Source of the DNA: JAHBNG01 sp039028975
GTDB lineage: Bacteria; Chloroflexota; Anaerolineae; Caldilineales; Caldilineaceae
Reading direction: 5' to 3'
DNA length: 64,000 nt
NCBI GenBank assembly: GCA_039028975.1
Contig: JBCCHB010000078.1
Coordinates: 12,205 to 76,204 of the forward strand
The position numbers were made by a program, and so were the translations under genes. The notes below the pieces were generated by a model, which saw only the letters and a list, made by a program, of their open reading frames with translations, did not search any database and had not been told where the DNA came from. Shown here in pieces: positions 9,176 through 18,971 of the stretch (its first letter is position 1; each line of letters begins with the position of its first letter).

Positions 9176-11665
9176 TAAGGTGAACGGATCATTTTGATGT
9201 TGCTTGGAACGCCTAAGGTATCTGTCTGACCATGCCTGAATGAAGAGTGTGCGCAATGCCTTCCAGTGGATCACTAAGTTGGATCGATCGTCCATGTCAT
9301 CAGAGTGTAAAGATGGATCCGGGCTATATTGATAGCGGACATAGGAGGCCGTAATCTTCTCGATTGCATAGCGACCTTTGGGCATGGCGCGGCTGAGCCG
9401 ACTGGCTTGCTCAAAAGGCGTCTCCCAATCAGGTAAGGCAATATCAAGACGGTTTGCCCAAACGTGCATTCGGTCAAAGAGAATGGGGATCACCTCTGGT
9501 CCCGTACGCAGTGGCCTTCTATCAGGAGTGAATAGGAACCATCCTCCAACGAGCATCATCATAGCAGAGATAGCCAGAAGCCACCATCTCCATCGAATTG
9601 AGGAAGGTTCATTCGTCGTCCCATCAGTGGGTTCGGGTGTCCCGATGAGAGAATCTATAGGCGTTGGTGTCAAGGTATTCTCAATTGTGGGTGTTGGGCT
9701 AGGTAATGGCTCTGCACCAACTGTAGACCGAGTCAATGGGCTCTCACCAGCCGTTGGCTCAAACTCAATCCAACCGTAGCCGGGAAAGTAGACTTCGACC
9801 CACATGTGGGCATCATCTTCGGAAACGACATATACATCTTGATCAAGCGAACTTACCGCCTGGATTGATGGGTCTTGTGCTTGTTCTGGAGCCTGAGACG
9901 ATGTTGCCTCTGTTTGGTATGTTCCTTCAGCAAAGCCGCTAGCCGTGCGTGACGGAATGCCCAGACTGCGCAGCATGGTCACCATGGCTGTTGCATAATA
10001 ATCACAGTAGCCTCGCTGAATCTCATAGAGGAAATATTCAACGGGATCTTTTTCAGGAGGCGGAGCTGAAATCTGATCGTCATAGGTGAATCTTCGTAAG
10101 TACGTTTCGATCCGCAGTGCTTTATCGTAGGTACTCTTGGCGTCCACCGTCTCTGCGAGTGCTGTCTCTCTTACTTTCTCTGAAAAATTGGTCGGTAGCT
10201 GTGTATAGCGATCCAGAAATTCATGGGATGGATAATTAGGTTCAACGGCTCGAAGCTCCCCAACTGTAGCCGCTGTTCGCCGGCTGACCACTGTATAGCG
10301 TTCACCTGCTTCCAAGCCATGATGAGCACGTGGCATCGTCAGCTCAATGGCTTGATTGGCTGACCAGCCTTGGGGCATTACAGCGTCCTCGACTGGTCTC
10401 ACTGCTGCCAATTCAAAGAGCGATGTGAGGGGCAAACTAGCCCGGCTGATGTCCGGCGCTCCAAAGACCACATCTGCAGCCGGCGCCAATAGGGTGACAG
10501 TCTGAGGAAGTGTATTGCGCAAGGCCCAGTCCCCGGTTGGAACAACCTGTCCAGCTTCAAATTCAATGGTTTCATGGTTGGTATTGGACCAGCCCCTTCC
10601 AGTATAGGTGTCATAGGTTACCGCCCGCCAATATCGAATGGGGCTTCCTGACGGTACATCTACTTGGAAGATAGGCCGAGTGCTTACGTTTCGCTCGCCT
10701 CCTAAAATGGATTCAGTACCAAATGTGGGAATAGGATTTTGAGATTGGGGAGCTAAGGGTTCAAGGGTTCTGAGGACTGTTTCCCACCCTTGAGTGAGAG
10801 AGGTCGGTACCTCTAGTTCGTCAGTGCTTAGGTTGGGTGCTAACCAAGTAGAGAACAATCCCGCAATGCCGATAACTGCTGCCAAAGAGGTCACGCCATT
10901 TCTCATAAACCTTGGGCTGATATTTGGCTCAAAGTATATTTGTCGGGCACGCCAACTCATTTGAAGTTCTGCTAGATGAGTCCTTACCAACAGTAACAAG
11001 GCCAGCAGTCCAAATGCCGCCACATAGGGCCCAATGGGAATGGGCGCATAGAGACTGTTTACTACGAGTACTGCACCGCTTGGAAGAATGCCACCCCAAC
11101 TCTGGCCATAGCGAAAAATGAGCCATACACCTAGGTAGGTTAGCCACCAGACGAGTAGCCCAAATCCACCAATCAATGCATAGTCTACGCTCGCCGGCCA
11201 CTTCTCAAGCCTTGGTCGAAGCTCTTCGACCCACTCAATGAGAATTAGGTATGCTCGCGCTTGAGTTGCCGGAATGCCATTGTCGAGAATGGGTATGATC
11301 TCAGAATCGGGGACGAGTGCCACCATGGAATAGAGAATCCAAGCAGTGCCAACAAAGAGACTATATATGAGCGCAAAGAAGCCATCAAAGCGGCTACACG
11401 AGATCAGAAATCCTACGGCCAAAGCCCCCAAGGAGACCTTCCCCAAAAAGATCATCAATGGGGCGACCATTGGGACATAGCCAGCTCCAGCTAAAGATAA
11501 AGCTGCGGTCAGATAGAGCAGACTGACCAAAATACCTGCCGATAAGCGCCCATCCTGAAAGTAGATGTTGAGACCGTAATCGTAGGACGGTGTGAAGATG
11601 TGAACAAAGCGAGAGAATCGTTGGCGAATTTGCTGAGAATTGGGAAGAGAAGATACTACAAACAT
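9170..11665 (-). CDS. TgpA-type transmembrane transglutaminase
   Basis: The 831-residue protein has an N-terminal multi-pass membrane region (about 40-245), an extracytoplasmic domain, then a transglutaminase-like core. The triad is visible: Cys in RGYCDYYATAMVTMLRSLG, His in DDAHMWVEVYFPG and the acidic residue in GWIEFEPT. A Pro/Thr linker (TPTIENTLTPTP), one more membrane helix (WRWWLLAISAMMMLVGGWF) and a cytoplasmic DUF4129-like tail follow. TgpA proteins often sit with MoxR and DUF58 genes; none is here. The role is probably protein cross-linking or proteolysis outside the membrane, substrate unknown. The start is close to a potential upstream promoter region with hairpin repeats. Confidence 0.88.
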   Translation of the reverse strand: MFVVSSLPNSQQIRQRFSRFVHIFTPSYDYGLNIYFQDGRLSAGILVSLLYLTAALSLAGAGYVPMVAPLMIFLGKVSLGALAVGFLISCSRFDGFFALIYSLFVGTAWILYSMVALVPDSEIIPILDNGIPATQARAYLILIEWVEELRPRLEKWPASVDYALIGGFGLLVWWLTYLGVWLIFRYGQSWGGILPSGAVLVVNSLYAPIPIGPYVAAFGLLALLLLVRTHLAELQMSWRARQIYFEPNISPRFMRNGVTSLAAVIGIAGLFSTWLAPNLSTDELEVPTSLTQGWETVLRTLEPLAPQSQNPIPTFGTESILGGERNVSTRPIFQVDVPSGSPIRYWRAVTYDTYTGRGWSNTNHETIEFEAGQVVPTGDWALRNTLPQTVTLLAPAADVVFGAPDISRASLPLTSLFELAAVRPVEDAVMPQGWSANQAIELTMPRAHHGLEAGERYTVVSRRTAATVGELRAVEPNYPSHEFLDRYTQLPTNFSEKVRETALAETVDAKSTYDKALRIETYLRRFTYDDQISAPPPEKDPVEYFLYEIQRGYCDYYATAMVTMLRSLGIPSRTASGFAEGTYQTEATSSQAPEQAQDPSIQAVSSLDQDVYVVSEDDAHMWVEVYFPGYGWIEFEPTAGESPLTRSTVGAEPLPSPTPTIENTLTPTPIDSLIGTPEPTDGTTNEPSSIRWRWWLLAISAMMMLVGGWFLFTPDRRPLRTGPEVIPILFDRMHVWANRLDIALPDWETPFEQASRLSRAMPKGRYAIEKITASYVRYQYSPDPSLHSDDMDDRSNLVIHWKALRTLFIQAWSDRYLRRSKQHQNDPFTLS

Positions 11666-11704
11666 ACGAATAATTTACTCCAATTGTTTGAGAATAACAA
11701 ATGA

Positions 11705-11798
11705 TATAGTGCGCTAGAAAAGTCTTGTCCCGGCTCTTGCTCCATCCACTCTAGGAAATTTCGAGATGCTAGGACAGAACTTTTCGGGGTATCTATAC
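11705..11798. repeat. Hairpin repeat, family 2 (copy 1)
   Basis: This 94-base element has TATAG...GAAAAGTCTTGTCC at one end and GGACAGAACTTTTC...CTATA at the other. The copies at 29849-29941 and 61346-61440 match it in length and in the AGAAAAGNCTTNTCCCG block. Confidence 0.7.
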
Positions 11799-11828
11799 GG
11801 CTTGCCTAATTCGACTTTGACGGACTCC

Positions 11829-11902
11829 AGGGGATGAGACGCAAATAACTTGTGCGTTTCATTCGGGTATGCCCGTCAAATGACCAACTTATTGAATTCC
11901 CG
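11829..11902. repeat. Hairpin repeat, family 3 (copy 1)
   Basis: The block AGGGGATGAGACGCAAATAA and the mirrored CAACTTATTGAATTCCCGCT form an imperfect inverted repeat. TTGTGCGTTTCATTCGGGT in the loop is shared with the copy at 41242-41322. Confidence 0.65.
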
Positions 11903-11925
11903 CTGCTACAGGTATTACTGAAAAT

Positions 11926-12001
11926 CTCATTCAAACCTCACTCAAACCTCACTCATTTAGCCAAATGTGTATCGGTGTATGGTGATCGTAAGGTATACTA
12001 T
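11926..12001 (+). promoter_or_regulatory. CTCAC-array promoter of the DUF3160 gene
   Basis: CTCAT (11926), CTCAC (11937) and CTCAC (11948) stand at an exact 11-base step, with TCAAAC as the spacer twice. A -10-like TACTAT (11996-12001, overlapping TATACT) begins 44 bases after the last pentamer, the same distance as at the two other full sites. It sits about 45 bases before the start codon. The geometry fits binding of a SARP/OmpR-type dimer upstream of -35, which is inference. Confidence 0.6.
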
Positions 12002-12041
12002 CATCAAATCCGTTTCAATCCAGACCGTCAGGAGTTTCTCA

Positions 12042-14483
12042 ATGCAAAACAAATCATGTACTCGCTATTGGGTACAGCCATTTTCTCGCATGAACCATTG
12101 TTACGCCCTATGTTGGTTCATGGTATTGTCGACCATATTCATCAGCACAGCATGTGCAGGTGGAGGCGTCACATCCGCATCCCAAATCGATTCTGCAGAG
12201 CAAATTGCATCTGTATTACAATCCATACCTCAACCAGTACCGTTTCCTCAAATTGATCCAAGCAGAATCGATCCAAATAGAGTCGTTGCGGCGCAAACAA
12301 TCACCGACACGCCCTATCTTGAATCGGTTGATATTGTGCTGGACGATGTGAAATATTTGTCTTTGGTTGAGGGGGCGCTTCCTCTCAACGACGATGAACG
12401 GGATCGATTGACGAATAAAGGTTTTGTCGTCAGCGACCGCTACAATTGGGAGCGCTTTCTCACGGCATATGCTTGGATCTATTGGAAGGACCTGCCGGTT
12501 CTCGTCACCACAGATGCTATATTGCATGCGTTTCATCAATCTTATGTGGATATATTGGCTGATCTGGAACGAAGCACCCTCAAACCTCAACTGGCTGAAA
12601 TGCTGGAAACCACCCGCTCCACCTTAGCTGAACAGCAGGAGGCCACTACGGATGCCGATTTGGTGCCACTTTATGTAGATGTTGACAGCTATTTGGCCGT
12701 GGCAACCCATCTGCTTCAGGAGACAGAATCGGAAGATGCGACGGTGCAGCACTATGTGACGTTGGCTACGGACGCCAATGAGCACGCAGCCGTAGAGCTA
12801 TTTGTCTCGATACCTGAGCCGTCAAAGAGCATAGATTTTACTCTTTTTGAGCCCCGTGCCCAATATGCAGAGATACCTGAGTTACAGGGCTATTTTCGGG
12901 CCATGAGTTGGCTGGGGCTGGTCGATTTTCGCTTTGTTGCCTATGATCCTGAAACCAATGATCCGATTCTGGATCAGGAGGCGATTGCGGCAGCGGCAAT
13001 TTTGCGTAACGCCATTGATGAGACCGATCAACGACTCCGTTGGGGCGTCATCAATGATCTATTGGAGCTTTTCATTGGCCCTAGTGACAATACAACGCTA
13101 TCTGACTTTGATCGCTTTTTGGCAGACGCCGATCTGGCTGGGCCAGCTGAAATACTCGCTGCTGATGAAGAACCTCTAATGGACCTACTCACCACCAATG
13201 ACTACGGTCAACAGCGCATCACCGGGCAATTACTTGAGCGCAGTTTTGACAACAGTAGCGACCAGCCAATCCCGCGGCCAACCAGCTTTCTCATCTTGGG
13301 TCAGCGCTTTGCCTTGGATTCGTTTGTGTTTAGCGAACTGGTTCATGACCGCATTATTGTGAACGGATTCCCAGTTAAACGCGCTTTGCCTTCTCCCCTA
13401 GATGCGATGGCTGCACTTGGTAGCAGTCGTGCCCGAATCCACTTAGAAGATGAAATCTCTTTGTATCAATATGAACCCAACCTCGATACCTTAGCACAAA
13501 CCATCAATGACTTACCCGAGACGTTCTGGCAGGCACCCATCTACAATCAATGGTTAGGACTCTTTCGCACGTTAAATACGCCCAGTACTAGCGATTCCTT
13601 CCCCCAAGCCATGCGGACATCCGCCTGGGCAGACAAGATGTTACAAACCCAGCTTGGATCTTGGGCGCAAATGCGTCATGATAATCTCCTCTACGTCAAA
13701 CAATCATTTACGCCTGGACCTGCCGTGTGCGAATATCCTGCTGGCTATGTGGAGCCTTATCCAGACTTCTATGCAGCCCTGAAAGAGTTAGCGCAGGATA
13801 TGCGTCAGATTTTAAGTAACATGCCAATAGTTATTGAGAGCGGAAGCTGGGCCCGCCATAAGATTATTAGCTATCTAGATAACTTGGAAGAAATAAGCAA
13901 CCAACTTCAGATTCTAGCCGAAAAAGAATTGCGCTTGGAAGAATTTACCCGAAGTGAAGAGCTATTTCTCAAAAGCATGGTCAGACGAGAATATGAGACA
14001 TTTGACACTATTTGTAGTGGCATGGCAACCGAAGAATATTGGGATGGTTGGTACGTTGACTTGTTCTACGAAAAAGATGATAACCCTGCCTTAATTGCCG
14101 ATGTACATACCAACCCAATTCAGGAACCTTTATCGGCGCTCTATCCGCCACGGGTTCTCCACGCAGCAACCGGGCCAGCCGTTGCTCAGTTTCTGATTGT
14201 TGATACGGACGAGAGTGCCACAATGTACGTAGGGCCAGCATTCAGCTATTTTGAAGTTATAACAGAAGGCGATGAACACACGCTACCAGAACGCCTCAAT
14301 GATCAAGATTGGCGTACACAATTGGCGGATGAGCCACCACCAGCGCCTTCATGGACTCAGAACTTTCGACTCTCCACACAAGCCACGTTCGATGGACTAC
14401 AGCTACCAGAGGGTGTAGAGGTAAATTTTCTATCTTTCGAGCCGTGGATTTTCTTGCCGCTGGTTTCTTATGAAGATGAATAG
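12042..14483 (+). CDS. DUF3160 lipoprotein with C-terminal IFLPLV tail
   Basis: I choose ATG 12042 (813 residues) because AGGAG lies 7 bases upstream. The N-terminus has a hydrophobic signal ending in a lipobox-like STAC (FISTACAGGG). The body matches DUF3160 as I remember it: LTNKGFVVSDRYNWERF, then the block with VLVTTDAILHAFHQSYVDIL, and further on GSWAQMRHDNLLYVKQS. The biochemical function of DUF3160 is not established to my knowledge. The protein ends FEPWIFLPLVSYEDE, carrying the tail shared by unrelated secreted proteins here. It is the only tail gene on the plus strand and has the clearest CTCAC-array promoter. Confidence 0.85.
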   Translation: MQNKSCTRYWVQPFSRMNHCYALCWFMVLSTIFISTACAGGGVTSASQIDSAEQIASVLQSIPQPVPFPQIDPSRIDPNRVVAAQTITDTPYLESVDIVLDDVKYLSLVEGALPLNDDERDRLTNKGFVVSDRYNWERFLTAYAWIYWKDLPVLVTTDAILHAFHQSYVDILADLERSTLKPQLAEMLETTRSTLAEQQEATTDADLVPLYVDVDSYLAVATHLLQETESEDATVQHYVTLATDANEHAAVELFVSIPEPSKSIDFTLFEPRAQYAEIPELQGYFRAMSWLGLVDFRFVAYDPETNDPILDQEAIAAAAILRNAIDETDQRLRWGVINDLLELFIGPSDNTTLSDFDRFLADADLAGPAEILAADEEPLMDLLTTNDYGQQRITGQLLERSFDNSSDQPIPRPTSFLILGQRFALDSFVFSELVHDRIIVNGFPVKRALPSPLDAMAALGSSRARIHLEDEISLYQYEPNLDTLAQTINDLPETFWQAPIYNQWLGLFRTLNTPSTSDSFPQAMRTSAWADKMLQTQLGSWAQMRHDNLLYVKQSFTPGPAVCEYPAGYVEPYPDFYAALKELAQDMRQILSNMPIVIESGSWARHKIISYLDNLEEISNQLQILAEKELRLEEFTRSEELFLKSMVRREYETFDTICSGMATEEYWDGWYVDLFYEKDDNPALIADVHTNPIQEPLSALYPPRVLHAATGPAVAQFLIVDTDESATMYVGPAFSYFEVITEGDEHTLPERLNDQDWRTQLADEPPPAPSWTQNFRLSTQATFDGLQLPEGVEVNFLSFEPWIFLPLVSYEDE

Positions 14484-14599
14484 AACCTACTACATGAGAT
14501 AGGATACAGAGTGCCTATGGATGTTACGATAGATATTTTCCGTTGACACTTTTGCATTTGCTCAGGGCAGGCGTAAGTCTATGCCTCTACGAAAATATA

Positions 14600-14662
14600 A
14601 TCAGTCGATCGCAATATCAATGAGAGACTCTTCGCTTCCTCAGAGTGACATTGCGTTCTACT
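14600..14662. terminator. Hairpin between convergent genes
   Basis: CAGTCGATCGCAATATCA pairs imperfectly with the rightward TGACATTGCGTTCTACTG. It lies between the stops of DUF3160 (14483) and the minus-strand gene ending at 14665, as expected of a bidirectional terminator. The CCTCAGAGTGACATT stretch recalls dispersed repeats of other Chloroflexota, from memory only. Confidence 0.5.
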
Positions 14663-14664
14663 GA

Positions 14665-16824
14665 TTATCCATCATATCTGCCGTTTAGATAATTGATTGA
14701 GATAATTGGCAAATAGATCATCGCGGATTCAGATGGACGCTCGGCTATTTGAACCGTTACTGTCGCCTCCGTACAGAGAATCGGTGTACCGTCATCACAA
14801 ACGCGGTAGATGAATGAATCTATACCGGTAAAATCTGGCATCGGAGTGTAACTAAATGTGCCATTACTCCGCAAAACGACCGAACCACTACTGGGCGACG
14901 TGACTGGCATGGACTCGACATGGAGCCGCTCACCCCTATCAATGTCGGTGTCGTTGATCAATAGTGACACCGATTGAGTCAGAGTTGTATTCTTAGTCAG
15001 GATAAACGCACCATCAGCTTCCGCAATCGGTAGATCGTTACGGCCTTCAAGTGTAATGGCGACTATGGCGCTGTTGGATGCGTTGCTGAGATCGGTTACA
15101 GTGTAAGCAAAGGTGTCGGTGATTATTGTACCGTGAGAGTATATTTGAAGTGCGTCTATTGCTGATGGATCGTAGGTGAAACTGCCATTGGCTTGATGCA
15201 GTATTGGCACACCTAGCGTTGTGACGGCATCTGCGCTAGCCCACAGTTGATCACCTTCATCCGGATCTGACGTGCTGCCGCTCAATAGCCCGAACGTAGT
15301 AGTCACCACAAGTTGTTCGTCTTCGTTGGTTCGATAAGTGCGGGTTGGATCTGCCATGGGGGCATCGTTGACGGGGGTGACGGTAATATGGACTTCGTCT
15401 ACTGTGGAGTAGCCGCGGGTGTCAGCAATACGGACGAAGAAGTGATCAGAACCCACAAAATTCAGCTCTGGTGTATACCAGGCAGACCAGGTAGCAGGGA
15501 AGCCAGTTCCTACGGGAGAGAATTCGTTCAATTGCCCATAGGAGGGTCCCTGGCCGAAAAGGGTAATCGTCGATGGCTGACCGATCGATACTTCAGGCAG
15601 GATAATCTCTTTGGCCACATCTTCTATAACCGTCACTGTCCACACAAACCGTACGTCGGTAACAGATATGGTTACGGGTGGACCGCCCAGGCCATCATAC
15701 ATCTGATCATCGCTGCTGATAGCATGTTGAATTGTCCTCGTATAGACTCCGTTAGGAATCCCATCGTCTACTGCCAACACCTCAACCGTCTGGGCTACGT
15801 TCCATGTTTGGGGTGTAAAAGTCAATGTAGTCGGGAGGGCTACCAAAGGCGGTGCTGGGTCAATCCCCACGTCGACAGGTGCAGTTGGTTCCGAGCCAAG
15901 GAAAACCGTATAACTCTGTCTACTGCCGCCCTCGTTCAGGCTAAGAAAGGCTGGGAAAACCTGAACTTCAGCTACATCATTGTCCTCAATAGTGATGAGC
16001 AGATCACTGTGCTCAGAGAGAGAAGCACCTCGAGAATTGGTGAGTGTAAGGCGGAACATTTCATCCTCTTCATCAACTAGATCCTCAACGACCTCAATCC
16101 GAATGTTGGATTGGTGTTGGACAGCAGCTCCGAAAGAGAGGGTGCCGCTCACGACTCGGATGTCATCGGGGATGCTCCCTCCTGGCATGTTTGGATCAAC
16201 CATAATCTCATAGTCGACACTGGACGGGCCATACGGATTAACTGGTTCCAGGATAACCGGAACTTCTATGAAACCAACCGACTCCGATACAGCTATCGCT
16301 CCGGTATCAAAGGAAATTTGGGGAACGGATATTTCCGATTCTAGCGAACTGGTATTGTTGGTTGGCACCGTATCGCCCACAGCTGAAGCTTCAAAAACAT
16401 TCTCAATAATGGTTGGCTCGTTGAGGTCCTCTGCCACTTTACCAATGATAAAAATGTCGACTCGCGTTAGCGGTTGAAGATCGTCAATCTCCCATCTAAA
16501 GGTCGGATAGCCGTTTAGTTGCCGAATCTGCGAACCATTTGAGGTCGAAATTACGCTTGTGGAGAGAATCTGACTCGGCAGAAAGCCTGAAACGATGATG
16601 TTTGACAGTGTAATTGGGCTGTGATTGGTGATGAATAGGGTGTAGACAATCGGCTGGGAAGGGAGCAGAGGCGTGTCGGGGAATACGGTCTGACCAATTC
16701 CAACATCAATAGACCCTGGCTGGGCTTGGATATCAGTGATACAAAGTATCAGAGACATAAAGAGTAGTATCGTCATAATGAAAACGATGCTTGGGTACAA
16801 AAACTGTCTATTATTGGAAAACAT
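14665..16824 (-). CDS. Secreted DUF11/Calx-beta/cadherin-like protein with IYLPII tail
   Basis: The 719-residue protein has a signal peptide (IVFIMTILLFMSLILCITDIQAQ). A DUF11-type domain follows (YTLFITNHSPITLSNIIVSG), then a Calx-beta domain (AIAVSESVGFIEVPVILEP to LTNSRGASLSEHSDLLITIED). Two tandem cadherin-like repeats carry the marks PVNDAPMADPTRTYRTNEDE and INDTDIDRGERLHVE. It ends SAMIYLPIISINYLNGRYDG, the common tail with a longer extension. These are surface adhesion or matrix modules, and Calx-beta and cadherin-like repeats usually bind calcium. It starts 10 bases after the preceding gene's stop (16834), the last of a four-gene run of tail proteins. TAGGAGAATTCC precedes the ATG. 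Confidence 0.85.
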   Translation of the reverse strand: MFSNNRQFLYPSIVFIMTILLFMSLILCITDIQAQPGSIDVGIGQTVFPDTPLLPSQPIVYTLFITNHSPITLSNIIVSGFLPSQILSTSVISTSNGSQIRQLNGYPTFRWEIDDLQPLTRVDIFIIGKVAEDLNEPTIIENVFEASAVGDTVPTNNTSSLESEISVPQISFDTGAIAVSESVGFIEVPVILEPVNPYGPSSVDYEIMVDPNMPGGSIPDDIRVVSGTLSFGAAVQHQSNIRIEVVEDLVDEEDEMFRLTLTNSRGASLSEHSDLLITIEDNDVAEVQVFPAFLSLNEGGSRQSYTVFLGSEPTAPVDVGIDPAPPLVALPTTLTFTPQTWNVAQTVEVLAVDDGIPNGVYTRTIQHAISSDDQMYDGLGGPPVTISVTDVRFVWTVTVIEDVAKEIILPEVSIGQPSTITLFGQGPSYGQLNEFSPVGTGFPATWSAWYTPELNFVGSDHFFVRIADTRGYSTVDEVHITVTPVNDAPMADPTRTYRTNEDEQLVVTTTFGLLSGSTSDPDEGDQLWASADAVTTLGVPILHQANGSFTYDPSAIDALQIYSHGTIITDTFAYTVTDLSNASNSAIVAITLEGRNDLPIAEADGAFILTKNTTLTQSVSLLINDTDIDRGERLHVESMPVTSPSSGSVVLRSNGTFSYTPMPDFTGIDSFIYRVCDDGTPILCTEATVTVQIAERPSESAMIYLPIISINYLNGRYDG

Positions 16825-16833
16825 GGAATTCTC

Positions 16834-18921
16834 CTATTCATTTTCTCTGATAAACGGTAGGAAAATCTCGACACCTGCAGCTGCGCTAGGCGGATCTGAC
16901 ACAATAGGCGTTGGCACAGGTATAACGGATGTCCCTGGTGCGACGACCGAAATAGGCTCTGAACAGCCGCTAAAATTGTGTTGATTCCAAGCACCGTTGC
17001 CGCAGCTGTGGTCACCAAATGCGTTGACGCAAAGGGAGGTAGTTCCATTTGTTTGAGCCTCCAAAACAAAAGGTTCGCTGGGCGGGACGCGCGTGGCCGA
17101 AATTGGCACGAATAAATCGTCTATGCCAGAGAGCGTCAGATTCATGGTGCCGCCACTGCAGCCGTTTGATTCTGTCTCCAGAAATGTGGTGACGGTGAGT
17201 ACTTGGCCGACGGTTACCTCAGTAATCGGCACGGACACGTTTACCGATACGGAGAAGGGACCTGGCGGCGTATCGGTCGGTGTTGGTGTGTCGGTTGGCG
17301 TTGAGGTTGGTGAAACTGTATCTGTTGATGTCGGTGTCGCTGTTGGTGTCATGGTTGGTGTTGCTGTGGCAATGGGTGTGCTGGTTGGTGTATCTACTCC
17401 TACTTTCAGAAATTCATCGATGGTTGCACTAACTGGCTGATCCGACGTGATGTCAACAGTACCCAGAAATCCATCCGCCAACTGGGGCTGCTCGTCTGTG
17501 CGAATTACCTGAGAGCGGTTGGGTTCTATGCCACTGAGGTTCAAACTGAATATACGCCCATCCAATTGGTTGAAAAAATCGACGGTGACGTTTGCGTCAC
17601 TCGTACCGAGATTTTGAATGGTAAGTATAGAGGAGCGCGCCGAATCATGGGCCATGTACGGCATAGTGAGATTCGAATCGCGATTTGCGCTGCTAGGAGA
17701 TTGGTAGCTGCCATAAGAAGCCAGCAGATCACCGCCAACAGATTCGGTCAGCTCGTCTATGCCTAATATACGATCGCTTGAAACAGCCAAGCTGCCACTG
17801 AATGGACTGTCCAGGTCTAGAAATTCAGAGAGCGAAAGATATTGAAATCCCTGTGCTGGAATCGACCCCACATCGCTAATCGCTTCATTTGGACCGGCTA
17901 ATTCGTACCCATTTCCTGCAAACAGCAAGGAGCTTTGGTCGAGATTCCCAAAGAAGAAGTTTGTGTTACGTAGGCCACCTTTGACCATCAGGTCACTGTA
18001 TGCTCGAGGGGAAAAAAACGTGGCTGTTGTTGACGAGCGGGAAGAGCGCCGTGTAGAGAGTATGGAAACGGGTGGATAGAGTCCGATCTGATCCATCTGC
18101 GAAGTGGGTGCGAGAAGGCCGGCAAGTCGCTGGGTGTTACTAACCCGAAGCCAGCCCGTAAAATCTGCTGGTAGATCAAGCGCATCCGCTGAGATGGCCG
18201 CTCCACCTTCGGGCATCAAACTATCGCTTATCGAATCTGCCACCTCACCATCCGCAGTGAGTGCCTGGATATCCACCGTGGTGGTAGATGATCCGGCGTT
18301 CAAAAGGTGAATCATCGAATTTTTCTCGGCTGTCTTGAAAAATGGCCCAAAATAGAGGGTGCTGGTGGTAGATGACCCTGGCGTGCCTCGATATAAGGAG
18401 AGGGTTTGCGTCTCCTCATCGTAAATACGCACGACGCTTGAGAGGTATCCGTCTGAATAAACAGATGCCGTGTAAAGTCCATCATCCAGATCGAAGTAGC
18501 TAGTCGAATTGGCATCAAGGGCGAGTAATTCACCTGGGTTAAGATAGCTAGCTGACCCGCTATGAATTTCTCCGTCTCTATCTACAAATGTGAGCAGAAA
18601 TGTGGCCGTTACGTTATCTTCATTCAATAGATACAGAGTTGATTGGGTATCGCTTTCTTTTCTGAAAACGGGGTGATAGAGTTCGTAAGATGGGTGTGGT
18701 CCTGGATCTTCTTCGTCTATGTCCGTAATGTCGCTGCTTTGGTCACTAAGCGTACTTACGTGCCTTGTTGCTGATTCAGCACTCACATCATACGAATATA
18801 GGATTGGCTGGGTGCCTGAAATAAGACCGATGAATAGACAGGCGGTCAGCATCATAACAATCGTTCGAAAGGGCTTGGCTAAACTTAATTTAGATGGTCT
18901 ACTTGTAGCGGGGGTAAACAT
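16834..18921 (-). CDS. Secreted protein with Pro/Thr linker and IFLPFI tail
   Basis: I choose ATG 18921 (695 residues, MFTPATSRP) because TAGGAGAT lies upstream; longer starts would run into the preceding gene. A signal peptide (IVMMLTACLFIGLISGTQPI) leads to a large domain of beta-rich repeats with Ser/Thr runs (for example FTGWLRVSNTQRLAGLLAP), which resembles tandem DUF5719-like or lectin-like blades, not named with confidence. A linker of PTSTPTDTPTPTDTPPGP and a Cys-containing beta domain follow. The end is GVEIFLPFIRENE. It lies 50 bases after the ELWxxDGT gene's stop, in the same run. Confidence 0.75.
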   Translation of the reverse strand: MFTPATSRPSKLSLAKPFRTIVMMLTACLFIGLISGTQPILYSYDVSAESATRHVSTLSDQSSDITDIDEEDPGPHPSYELYHPVFRKESDTQSTLYLLNEDNVTATFLLTFVDRDGEIHSGSASYLNPGELLALDANSTSYFDLDDGLYTASVYSDGYLSSVVRIYDEETQTLSLYRGTPGSSTTSTLYFGPFFKTAEKNSMIHLLNAGSSTTTVDIQALTADGEVADSISDSLMPEGGAAISADALDLPADFTGWLRVSNTQRLAGLLAPTSQMDQIGLYPPVSILSTRRSSRSSTTATFFSPRAYSDLMVKGGLRNTNFFFGNLDQSSLLFAGNGYELAGPNEAISDVGSIPAQGFQYLSLSEFLDLDSPFSGSLAVSSDRILGIDELTESVGGDLLASYGSYQSPSSANRDSNLTMPYMAHDSARSSILTIQNLGTSDANVTVDFFNQLDGRIFSLNLSGIEPNRSQVIRTDEQPQLADGFLGTVDITSDQPVSATIDEFLKVGVDTPTSTPIATATPTMTPTATPTSTDTVSPTSTPTDTPTPTDTPPGPFSVSVNVSVPITEVTVGQVLTVTTFLETESNGCSGGTMNLTLSGIDDLFVPISATRVPPSEPFVLEAQTNGTTSLCVNAFGDHSCGNGAWNQHNFSGCSEPISVVAPGTSVIPVPTPIVSDPPSAAAGVEIFLPFIRENE

Positions 18922-18971
18922 TTTGAATTTATCTCCTAGAATGTGTGTAAGGGTATATCTACTCTTTATCT